Assembly (NCBI GenBank): GCA_019722365.1 | Contig: JADFUC010001000.1 | Coordinates: 186,001 to 250,000, forward strand | Direction: 5' to 3' | DNA length: 64,000 bases | Source: Lithospermum erythrorhizon | Taxonomy: Eukaryota > Streptophyta > Magnoliopsida > Boraginales > Boraginaceae | In this document: positions 37,212 to 49,200 of the stretch, piece by piece | How positions within the stretch are numbered: the stretch's first letter is position 1 | Layout of the letters: every line of letters begins with the position of its first letter | Program-made: the position numbers and the translations under genes | Notes under the pieces: model-generated | Told to the model about the DNA's origin: nothing | The model's database searches: none | The model's input: only the letters and a program-made list of their open reading frames with translations

Positions 37212-40200
37212 CATCAAAGTTGAAGAATTTTTAATTTTTTTGTTTGAAACATGTAGAATTTATTCTTATTAAAATTTGTAGCTAAACAATTCACATATAG
37301 TAATGAAAAATAATATTGGGAAGGAAGGAATATAAGTTAAAGTCATTGCCATAATTTAAAGTATATTATATAATATACGATGAAAAATATTTAAAGTATT
37401 AATATATTTAACGCAATTTACTAAAAATATTATAATTTGTTATTCAAATCAATCTTATGTATATAAATAAAGATAAGAAATTTTATTAATTTGATCATTA
37501 AAAAATTAATTTAGACAATTTTTCTCTGATGGATAAAAGTATTCAAATTGTGTATGAATGGCGTAATAATTATGAAAAGTTGACGTTTTAATTTTGGACT
37601 CAAATGATTTATTAAATTTTGTTATATTATTATGTGAAATATGTATATCAACATATAATATTTTGATAAGCTATCAATTTTGTTGGTGGAGTTTTAAATA
37701 AATGTGACTATTGAAAAAGAAAATTGAACGATCTTTTAGAGAAATACGTCATATTTAGTATTTATAAATTTTGAATTTACGGTAGTTGAGTTTTAAAAAT
37801 AATTTTAACTATTAAAAAATCCATAGAGATGGAGGTAGTATGTAGTCTTCATAATTTTTCAGTTTTGTCGGTTGAGTTTTAAATAATTTGACTATTGAAA
37901 GAGAAAATTGAGCAATCTTTCGGAGATGGATGTGAAATTAATTTTAAATTTTGATGGTTGAGCAATAATTTTTAAATATTGAAAGGAAAATCAATTAATC
38001 TTAGAGATAAGTTAGTATGATGTTTCGTAATTTTTAAGTTTGTTCGTTGAAACTGATAAATGAGGATTATAGAATTTTCAATTTTTTTGTTTCAAACATG
38101 TAGAATTTGTTCTTATTGAAATTTGTAGCTAAACAATTCACATGTAGTAATGAAAAATAATATTGGAAAGGAAGGAGTATAAGTTAAAGTCGTTAGCGCG
38201 AGGTTTTAATATGAAAAGAAAACAAAAAGCATAGCTGCTTTGTTTTTTTTAAGGGTATCACAGGAGTATTATATAATAAGCGATAGAAAAATATTTAAAG
38301 TATTAAACATACTTGTGATTTACTAAACATATTAAAATTTATTTATTCAAATCAATGTTATATATATAAATAAGAATAAGAAAGTTTGTTAATTTGATCA
38401 TTAAAAAATTAATTTAGACAATTTCTCTGATGGATAAAAGTATTCAAATTATGTATGAATGTCGTAATAATTATGACAAGATGACTTTTTAATTTTGAAC
38501 TCAAATACTTTATAAAATATTATTATCTTATTATGTGAAATATGTATATCAACATATAATATTTTGAACTTACTTTATAATATGTAGTAATCATAAGCTA
38601 TCAATTTTGTTGGTGGAGTTTTAATTAATTGTAACTATTGAAAAATAAAATTGAATAATCTTTTAGAGAAATACGCCGTATTTAGTATTTATAAATTTTG
38701 AATTTTAGTGGTTGAATTTTAAATAATTTTAACTATTAAAAAAGAAAGTCCATGAAGATGTTAGAGATGGAGGTAGTATGCAGTGTTCATATTTTTTTAG
38801 TTTTGTCGGTTGAGTCTTAAATAATTTTGACCATCGAAAGAGAAAATTGAACAATCTTTTAGAGATGGATGTGAAATTTAGTATTTATAAATTTTAAATT
38901 TTGGTGGTTGACTTTTAAATAATTTTAACTATTCAAAAGAAAATCAATTAACCTTTTAGAGATGGAGTTAGTATGATGTTTTTATAATTTTTAAGTTTTG
39001 TTGGTTGAGCTTCAATCATCAAAGTTGTAGAATTTTCAAATTTTTTGTTTCAAACATTTAGAATTTGTTCTTATTGAAATTTGTAGCCATATAGTAATTA
39101 AAAATGGTATTGAAAAGTAAGAAGAGTACGTTAAAGTCATTATCACGATTCATCTGAAAGCGGAGAAACCTCTTGTATTGTTTTATGTTAATCTGGTATT
39201 ATATAATATCTGATTGAAAAATATTTAAACTATTAAATATATTTAATGTAATTTGCTAAAAAATATTATAATTTTTATTCAAATCAATATGTGTATACAT
39301 TAGGATGACAAAGTTTGTTAATTTGTTCATTAAGTAGTGTCAGAGACAATCTTTCTACGATGGATAAAGTATTCAAATTATGTATGAATGATATGATAGT
39401 TATAATGATTGATGTTTAATTTTGAACTTCGAATACTTTATATAATTTTGTTAAATTATTATGTGAAATAAGATATCGATATATAATATTTTCGACTTCT
39501 TTAGTGTTAATATGATAATTTGATTGAACGAAGTTGTATATAGATTATTAAGATAATAAATTTGTTAATTTTAAATATTAAAGAATTTCTTAGCCATGAA
39601 GGTAATAAATTTAGTAATCATAAGTTATCGATTTTTTGTTGGTGGAGTTTTAAATAATTGTGGTAATGAAAAGAAAATTAGACGTCTTTTAGAGGAAACT
39701 GACGTCATATTTAGTATTTATAAATTTTAAATTTTGGTGGTTGAGTTTTAAATAATTTTAACTATTGACAAAGAAAATCCATGAATATTTTAGAGATAGA
39801 GGTGGTATGCAAGAAAAGTAAATGAATTTTTAGAGATGGATGTGAAATTTAGTATTCATAAATTATAAATTTTGTTTGTGGACTTTTAAAATAATTTAAT
39901 TGTTTAAAGAAATCAATTAACCTTTTAGAGATGGAGGTGCTATGATATTTTCATAATTTTTAAGTTTTGTTGGTTAAATTTTAAAAAAATTGGACCCTCT
40001 TTTAAAGATGAATTTTGTATCTAGTATTCATAATTTAGTGGTTAAATTCTTCATAATTTTGATTATTGAAAAATAAAATCGAACAACCTTTTGGAGATGA
40101 AGGTAGGATATAATATTCATAATTTTGAAATTTTGTTGGTTGAGATTTAAATATTTTAGATTGAAAAAAGGAATTACTTGATGCTTTTTAGAGATAAATT

Positions 40201-40250
40201 TAGTGTGTAGTGTTCATAACTTTTAAATTTAATGGTTGAGAAAAATTATA
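37212..40250. repeat. Two-level tandem repeat (0.85-1.2 kb units built of about 100-bp monomers)
   Basis: Three large units start near 37212, 38047 and 39010. Each opens with TTTTTTGTTTCAAACATGTA and GAATTTGTTCTTATT-like sequence. This is followed by GAAAAATATTTAAAGTATTA, then ATATCAACATATAATATTTT, then several monomers. Each monomer contains GTTGGTTGAGTTTTAAATAA, a TATTGAAAAAGAAAATTGAA segment and TTTTAGAGATGGAGGTAGTA. The third unit is longer and more diverged. The GGAGGTAGTAT end matches terminal sequences of MITE-like patches elsewhere (near 44810). No open frame. Confidence 0.85.
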
Positions 40251-42526
40251 TTGGTTATTTAGTTAGATTTCTGAAAGATATAAAAATTCAAATTATTCTT
40301 AGATGATCGTAGTTGTCTTAGTAGGTAATAATGTATTAGGCGGTGAATATACAAATGTAGATGATCATAATTATGCTTGGTATTCACTTATCTGTGAAAT
40401 AGAAGATTTATATATGGAAAAAAATCATACCGTGATTGCATGCATCGATATATTTCTTTAAATATTTAAAAATTATATGACAATGATTAATGCGTGAAAA
40501 ATATTAGTCCGAGAATTTATAAAGGTCAGTAATAAAAAATGAATTGACAATATTTAAGTAATGAAGATTGTCTGGCGTATCAAAAAGTACAATATTATTG
40601 AAATAATAATAATTCTTAGAGAATATAAGGTATATTGTCGTTGTTTTCAAAAGCAATGTGATTCGTTTAAACTCAAATGATGTTTACACTACTAAGAAAA
40701 AAAATTTCATTCCCCGTGTGATTGTAATTTGTGATTGAAGCATCTGAAAGTTATTTTATTGACCGAGATAATGATGCTTTAATTTTTATGTCAGGTAGCA
40801 TAAAATTTTTGCTTATTACTATATTTTGTTACTAATATATGAAATAATAATTATGAATAGTAAGCTTATTTGATGTATACTGATTTTATTTTATTTTTCA
40901 AAACTTAAATGCTATTTTTAAATTATTATTATTAGATTTTTCTATAATAATTTAATTATATTTTATACATATTTAAATCTTGTATACTTTATAAAACTAT
41001 TAATGAGTCTTACCTTCTTAATAGCTTTGTTCATTTTTATTAAGGGTAAATAATATAGATAATATCAATTACTATATATAAAGTTTTCATATTATATTAT
41101 GTTATATATGTATAATTTGAGAAAACTCTTTTATTTTAAATTTTATATTTCAAACAATGATGTGGATACTTAGTTAGTACTAATTTATGTACAAGGTAGA
41201 TATGTATTACAAATTTTACATTATTAAATTTTCAGTAGATATCACATTAGTTTATATTTTTATTTTATTTTACCTATATATTGAATATTACCGAAATATA
41301 TAGCAAAGATAAAAGTAGAATTGAAAATAATAAAGGACAACCATTCAAATCAAAACTATCGAAGAGTAAATAATACGTCAAAATACTCAGACGTAATAAA
41401 CCAGTAAGAATTTATTACGTTTGAATACATAATTGAAGACTAATACTTTGTAGATGTAAAATGTTATGAAAAGCTTAAGCTCGCATTTATCTTTGAGCGA
41501 GTTCATAATTAATTCTGGATGAAATAGAACAATGATATGATTTCATATTATTTTCTTTGAACTATGCATAATATTTCTTAATTTATGCAATAAAATTGTT
41601 AGAAAAAATACCGAAGGATTAACATTGTCTTACTTAATATTCATAATTTTCTTTGAACTATGCATAATATTCTTTTCAGATTGCCTTACTTAAAATTGTT
41701 AGAGAATATTTTCAGTTTTAATAGTTTAGAAATTAATGAAAAACCTTTCCTACTCGCTATAGGCGTCGTTTGGTGTTTTCTTTATAATATTGTATATCGT
41801 AATTTGGAGTAGTGATATAATTCTGGCATGATACCATGGCTCACGTAACTGTCTGATCTTATAAAAGCGGAGATGCGCGAAGGAGGCGTGAAGAGGAGGT
41901 AGACGATCTTTCTGAGGGAAGCCCGTCTCTTTTAAAATATATAAAAGTATATTTATTCGATAATTTTATTTTTTACTCTTTCTGATTTTATCATTACGCT
42001 TTTATATTATAACAATGAAATCACGTGTATGAAATTTCTGTGATTTTATGCATATAATTATAATAATAAATCGTGTAAGCCCATATCGTGCGGCCATGCG
42101 ATAAAACTAACTACTTAGTAGAAAATAAAGAGATATGATAAATTACAAAAACGTCACCTTCTAAATGATGGTTGTGATTAATATTTCAATGGTTGAAATT
42201 GGAACTTCAGATAATTAAAAGGATGGTAATTGGAGAGTAGCTTAATCCGATGAAGATACATTTTTGGAAGAATTGATGGAAGCAATCGTGATCTAGAAAT
42301 ATACGTCAAATGTTGGTGGATGATGGCTACAGTAACCATCAAACTTTTTATATTGGTTTCTTATCCTTTGTCCATTGCAACACGTGTTTGACTCATTACA
42401 AACTTCGCCCAAGATATTAAGATAATACATGCATGAACCTCATCATGAAAAAAAATACTCCGTAAAATTAATAGGAGTAACAAAAAATATCTCCACTTAA
42501 ATTTAATCGATAATACATGCATGCAA
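40251..42526. other. AT-rich intergenic DNA
   Basis: No supported gene. A purine-rich, GC-higher stretch at about 41865-41930 stands out but has no open frame or clear structure. Confidence 0.5.
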
Positions 42527-42685
42527 GTTAAATCCTCTAATCGATAATTAGGTCAAAGAAACAATATCAATTGAATTAATTCAATTACATATCTTATTGT
42601 GTAAGCATTTCCAATAAGATATGAAATTGAATTAATTCAATTGATGTTTGTTTCTTTGACCTTATTATCTTTTAGAAGATTTAAC
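42527..42685. repeat. 159-bp near-perfect foldback (inverted repeat)
   Basis: The left arm runs from GTTAAATCCTCTAATCGATA through GGTCAAAGAAACAATATCAA to ATATCTTATTG. The right arm is its reverse complement with few changes, from CAATAAGATAT to GAAGATTTAAC. The loop is about 12 nt (42600-42611). It could be a MITE or a precursor of small RNAs. Confidence 0.85.
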
Positions 42686-42699
42686 ACATCTTTTACTTT

Positions 42700-43425
42700 T
42701 GTGTTCATTTTCTAGCAGATTTTGGTTCGCATCCCCTTGAAATTTACATACCAACGGACGAACTTGGAGCTATTTCAAAGAACGATTGTCGACCATATAT
42801 GCACAATTGCAGAATCAGGGAAGGCTGGATATTTTGGATTATGTGGTCTGTACTCTATGGTCTTTATGGAAGGCTAGGAATAGAATTATATTTGAGGAAA
42901 AATGGGAGTCTTGGGCACAAATTTGGGAAGCTGGTGTACACTTAGCAGACGACTTTGCAGCCTTGGCAAGGCTGCAGGGAGGCTCTAATGTCTGAAAATG
43001 CTAGCACTACGGATGATACAGATAATAGTGCAGGACTATGGCAAATTCCAGAAACAGGGTACATGAAGTTCAACATTGATGCAGCGTTTAATGCGACAAC
43101 GAATTCCGGAGCTGCTGGGGTGATTCGACGAAATGCTAAGGGGGAATTCTGGGGTGCAAAATATAACAGAATCACACACGTCGGATCCCCATTGCTAGCT
43201 GAGTGCCTTGCGATGAGGGAAGGGATTGAGTTCGCTTGGAAGCACAACTGGAGGAGAATAATTCTTGAAAGTGACTCGAAGCTACTGATTCAGGTTCTCA
43301 ATGAGAAATTCAGGGTACCTGAAGAGGTGACGATCATTGCAGAAGATATCTGGTTCTTATATGGAAGTGAAATTCCAATATGTCTCTCGAGTATTCAACA
43401 AGCAGCACATACAGTGGCGCATTGA
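42700..43425 (+). pseudogene. LINE-type reverse transcriptase 3' end with RNase H domain
   Basis: The frame from 42786 gives LWSLWKARNRIIFEEKWESW, the conserved block between the LINE zinc-binding region and RNase H. A frameshift near 42955-42995 leads into a frame of 156 codons (42955-43425). This carries an RVT_3-type RNase H: MKFNIDAAFNATTNSGAAGV (first catalytic Asp), GSPLLAECLAMREGIEFA (Glu) and ILESDSK (Asp). The last acidic position, usually in a VADxLA-like motif, is replaced by AAHTVAH. The zinc-binding and RT parts are missing, so it is a truncated LINE 3' end. Confidence 0.82.
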
Positions 43426-46160
43426 GATCATGGCGGTTCGATGGAGTTTCGTTGGCTCCATCAGCCCCCACTTTGGCTTTTACCAGCCCTTTTTCATGAT
43501 TCATCGTATTAGTTAGTTTCCCACTTATGTATTATTTGTGTGTAGGTTGCGAATACATTTGTATCATTAGTCATGATATCATATCGTTTGGTAAAAACAA
43601 AAAATAAAAATTCATATCTTATACTTTTTTACCAGTTCTCATTACAATATACTTAGATTTTGTCCACACTTTTACTTCTTTTTCATTCTTATTATTTACT
43701 TTATTTCAGTTGTGATCTATAACTATAAATAATAGAAGAGGTCTTCTTTTTTTCATGAAGTATTTATATGTTAAGAGGTTGAACTGATGAAGTGAGATGG
43801 AGCATGTAATTAACTTTTCATATTGTAGAAGATGAATCAAGACTCAGTCTCATTATATCTTCCTACATTCCTCCTACTCATTATGTCTTCTTGCATATAT
43901 GTTCACATGATGATGTGCACTCCCAATCGTTATTAAACAATGGTCAAATTGCTAAGGCCTGAAGGTGGGAGGGACCTGATTAGTAAAGTTCATAACAAAA
44001 TAAAATAATATTCATGACTGTTGTATATAAAATAATAATATAGGAAGACATTTTGACGTCATCAACATCTAAAATATCATTACAAGTCATAGGAAGAAAA
44101 TATAGTCAAATTTGAGTATTTGACAAACAAAATAAGAAGGGAGTATTTTAGTTTATTTGTTATTATTATTTATGTTCCGTTCAATCGTTGAACATATTTA
44201 TTAATTTTGAGAGTTGATGAAGACATTTTTATGTACAAAATTAATAATCACTGTACTGTGTCGCTCTACCAATCCGAATTAATTAGAAGGTCTGAAACCG
44301 GAAATTATTAATATTCAAATAGATTGGGAAATAGCATTCTTCTAAACAACAAATAGATACTATATCTCCATATCCATTTAATAAGACTTAGTTTATTTTT
44401 GATTATCTTAATGAATAAATTGATTATGTAAACTGAATAAAGTCGAGATTTAGGTCAAATTCATACAATAAAATCACCGAATCAATTGAATTAATCCAAA
44501 TCAATCTAATTTAACTCTAATTGTGACATTTGATCTCCGGCCTCTTTCCAAAAAGAATTAATTTTTACATATCACTACGCCGAATTTTGAATAATTGACG
44601 TTTTGGAATTGCGTATCGAAAGGCTTTTGTGCTAAATTACTTTTTTATTCACTAATCCGAAAAAATATAAAATTAATATCATTGAATTTGTTTTTAAAAA
44701 ATATTTTCATAATATTATTTTTTATAGAATTTTTAAATAATATATTTAAAAAGTAATTGATGATTAAATCGTCTAATGCCGAAAGTGAAAAATCAATTAA
44801 TTTAAAATGGAGGTAGTATAAAATATCTCCTTCATCCTCTTAGGTAATACGTAGTACAGTATATACAACCATCATTGTTTTGGGTGATATTTCTCCAGAG
44901 TTACTTTCTTTATTACACATTCTTGATGTGTAATTGTTTTTTCTTTTAGTTAGGATTAGTATTTTATTCTTCAATTTCTTTCTCTAACTGAAATATATTT
45001 CATGAATGTAATTTATTTGAAGCGTAAAATTCAATAAGGATATTCGTTTGCAGAGAATATAAGTAAAAAAATGATCAAAGAAAATGTTTGAAGCAAGTTT
45101 TGAACTAAGAACATTCTATAAGTTAGTCAAAGAATTAATCGTTTGAATTATTTTTTAAGTAGAGTTGTTCATGTGAATACCATACTAACACTATGGCTCC
45201 AGAACCTCGAAAACATCTGAGGCTTGGATATAATAGCTTAAGTGAATTAAAATGATTAATTTATATTTATCTATATCATATTTTTCTTTTAATAAAGATT
45301 TCTATGTATATATAATATATCAAATAGATTTTTCAATCTCATTAGTTTTGGGAATAACTTTGATTTCAAGTGATATGTATTATGTGTTCATTTATTTATT
45401 CTTAACTGTAATATATGTAATATAGAGATTTAGAAACACGATTGATAAACACCCAAAATCTCAAATTTAACATAAGTAGTTAATGTTATTCAAATAAAGA
45501 AACATATTTTTAAGTGTTCCAAAATTTGACATTGAAGTATTTAATGGTATAATTATTTTGTCACATAATTCAAAATATAAGAATTCATTCTTTTTGAAAA
45601 AAAATGTAAGTTTGGAAAATTAATATTAGTAATTATCTGCTCGATTTTTTTTCTGCTTGTCATCACAAAACTTTTGAGCAATTTGATAAGGAGAAAAATA
45701 AAATTAAGCCAAAATGTCGTTGAAATGTGAATTAATTGAAGCTATGTCGTTGGTTGGTTAATGATTGATAGAAAAAGTAATTCAAAAAGTATATTAAAAA
45801 TATAAAAAGTATAATTATTATCTTTAGAATGAAAGTATTTTGAAAAACAAAAAATTGTATTAAATAATATTAAAAAATGGAAAGAATATATAGATGGAAG
45901 TATGGAACAGTCAACATGCATCATTAATTTTTTTCCCTTACTTTTGAAAACGAAATAAAAAATAATGAGTCCCACTCGTAACGTTACAAATATTATTGCT
46001 TTTATTTCACATTTTTCCTACCAATAAACGAAAGTCATTATTCACATATCCATAAATGCATGAACCCAATTTCTAGACCGAATCATCAACCAATCAAAAG
46101 GAATTCAGAAAAAGTTGTAAACATATAAACATTAAATTCCGTAATATAGAAAGAAAGATA
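43426..46160. other. AT-rich intergenic DNA upstream of methionine gamma-lyase
   Basis: No supported gene. A MITE-like end AAAATGGAGGTAGTAT lies near 44805. TTAGTTCAAAACTTGC on the minus strand near 45095 resembles a tRNA box B without a convincing box A. Confidence 0.5.
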
Positions 46161-46168
46161 ATCAAGGC

Positions 46169-46177
46169 TATAAATTC
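46169..46177 (+). promoter_or_regulatory. Putative TATA box of methionine gamma-lyase
   Basis: CTATAAATT lies about 110 bp upstream of the start codon at 46283. Transcription would start near 46200. Confidence 0.6.
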
Positions 46178-46282
46178 ACGGGCATGATCATATAAACTCC
46201 TCAACCAGTCTCATTCTTTCAACTATCCCAAAACTTTGTCCACTTTCTCTCCCAACGTTCCATCATCAATAATATACATACA

Positions 46283-49200
46283 ATGGCTGATGCTTCAAGT
46301 CTTAACCAAACTTCTCTTCTCCCAATTGATGATTTGACGGCCAAAAAGTTATCATCAATCAACAATTCCCATTCATGGGAGGATCCCGCGGCAGGTTTAG
46401 CCCTTGCTCGCCATGAATTTGGCGAACATGGGGGCGTAAACATGTCCATCGAGGCCTCAGCCACGTTCACGGTCATGGAACCCGAGACAATGGGCAGAAT
46501 GTTTAATGGGGAGCTAGGGGCCGACAAAAATCATTATATTTATAGCCGCCATTTTAATCCGACGGTTCTTAACCTGAGTCAGAAAATGGCGGCTCTAGAG
46601 GGAACCGAGGCAGCCTACTGCACTGCCTCAGGAATGTCCGCGATATCCTCCGTGCTGCTCCAGCTGTGCAACACGGGGGACCACGTGGTGGCATCCCAAT
46701 CACTCTATGGAGGAACCCATGCATTGTTGTCGCATTTCCTTCCCGGGAAATGCAACATAATGTCCACGTTCGTGGACATTAGGGATTTGGAAAAAGTGAA
46801 GGAGGCAATAGTTGAAGGGAAGACAAAAGTGTTGTACTTTGAATCAATGTCAAATCCTACCCTGACGGTTGCTAACATACCGGAGTTGTGTAGGATAGCA
46901 CATGATAAGGGGGTGAAGGTGGTTGTGGACAATACTTTTGCTCCTATGATTCTGTCGCCAGCTAGGTTGGGTGCTGACGTGGTGGTTCATAGTATCTCCA
47001 AGTTTATTAGTGGTGGGGCCGATATTATTGCAGGTTTGGCTTCTCTTAATCTCTGTTTTATTCGATTATTTAGCATAATAAGACTAGTTTATAACGAACA
47101 CGTTTTTATATGTTATTATTGTCTATGCTTTAATAATTCTCCTCAATTTATTTTAATTTATGATTTCAACAATGAATATAACCATGAATATTAAAAAAGT
47201 AGTATTAAATTTCGTCATAGTTATGAAAATATATATAATAAATCTAACTCATCCTAGTCATGATATCATAGTCAGGTACGCTTTGGCTGGCACGCACTCG
47301 GTTTAATTTGATTTATGTTAAAAGGTTGGACTTTATGTCCTTAATAACTTGCAAATAATGCTATTGAGATGCATTATATAAACTATTGTGATTCGCACAG
47401 CTTCCAAATTGCATAAATTATTTCATTATTTTTTATAAGATGCATTTTTCATAATTGGTAAAAAAATATTCAAATTATGTAACATGTATTAGTATTTTGA
47501 CGCTTGAATGCTAAGAAGAGTCGATTACGTTGTGATAAGAAATTTTATTTGACATCAAGCCACAAGCTTTCGATAACAAATGCAATATGATTTTATAATA
47601 ATCGTTATCCCATTCAGTGAAAGCATAAACAAATCTAGTACTCATAAGAAAAAAATAAATTAACATACATTATTTCTGCATATTAACATTTATTATTACG
47701 ATAAGTTTATCATGTTGTTACAATTCATCATTTAAGTTTATTACGTAAATAAAAAATCAACACATTTTCATTAGAGGGTAAAATAAGTAATTACATTAAT
47801 TGTATTTTCACTAGAATCGCTAATATGCTTATAAATTATATATCGTATGTATTACCTACGCGAAAGTGTGATAATGCTTAATAATTATATAATTTATAAC
47901 TTATTTAATTATTTGATTGCAGTTGAGAAACTTTATTTGAATCACGTTATTATAACTTATAATTTGAATCACGTTATAGATTTAATTTGAATCACTTCAT
48001 AACTTATAATTTGACGATGAAACTTTATTTGAATCACACATTATAACTTATAAATTGATTATGACAATTTTTATTTGAGCTTGTGCTGAGACAATATGCA
48101 GAATGGACAAAACTTATTTTGTTTCCTAATGCTCGTCACTATACATGAAAATTCAGTTGACGGACCCAATTTTCTGGCCATATTCAACAAATCAATAATC
48201 ACGTATTTAATGAGGTAAAAAGATTGTTAATGATAATTCACTTTTCTAAATACTCGTTAATCCTACTTCCCGATAACCATAGTACTAACTCCATTAATTT
48301 TTCCAATCCAAAAATAATCAATTTTCACAAATCGTATAAATCTATAATTTTCAATAATTTTAATTTTATTATTAAAAAAATTTAAAAAATAATATTATGA
48401 AAGACCGATAGAATATGAGAAGAGGAGTAATAATAATGCTTGGTTCTAAGACATCATCATTGACGACTAACTATATTTATAAAGTAGTAATACTGATCTA
48501 CAAGATAATAATAATTGATACAATCTCTATCAATCTAGACAATATCACCTATTCTAACTAGCTAATAATATACTTACCATAATTACACAAATCATAATAA
48601 TATCAAATCACAATAATATATTTAATACAATAATATCAACAATATCTAATAATATCTCTAATAAAGACGACCAATTATATAAATTTTACATTTTTAAAAT
48701 ATCGAATAATTAATAATTGATGGCCAAAGCTTAATTTTAAAAAATCAAACGTCAATTATTTTTGACGTGGAGGAAATATGATGTAACATATCCAAGATTT
48801 ATACCACTCCGATTTATATACTCCGTATTAATCTTCTTAACTTAAAAACAATAGTTTCAACTTATTTTAAAGTGTTTCATTTTCAGTGTATTATTTATAT
48901 ATATACAAGTATATGAACTGTATTTTGTTTCTCTAACGACAGAAATTATCGCCTCGAAAGTTCCATATGCTTAATGTACAAAATTGAGAAAGTATGTGTA
49001 TAATACACTTGAATAAATGCTCGTAATTCTCTCAGATAACGCCGTAATTCGAATATCAATGCCTAATAAGCCAGGTTATGAATTTTGATTGAGCAACATA
49101 TTTGTTACTTACAACCATTTTCGTATCTATATGGAAAGCTCTTAAATATATTTTGATCTACATGCTACTCAATTTGGTTCATGAATCTTGTCTGTTAAGC

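Noticed and set aside
46219..46527. 102-codon minus-strand frame at the methionine gamma-lyase start
   Set aside because: It is an antisense shadow of exon 1.
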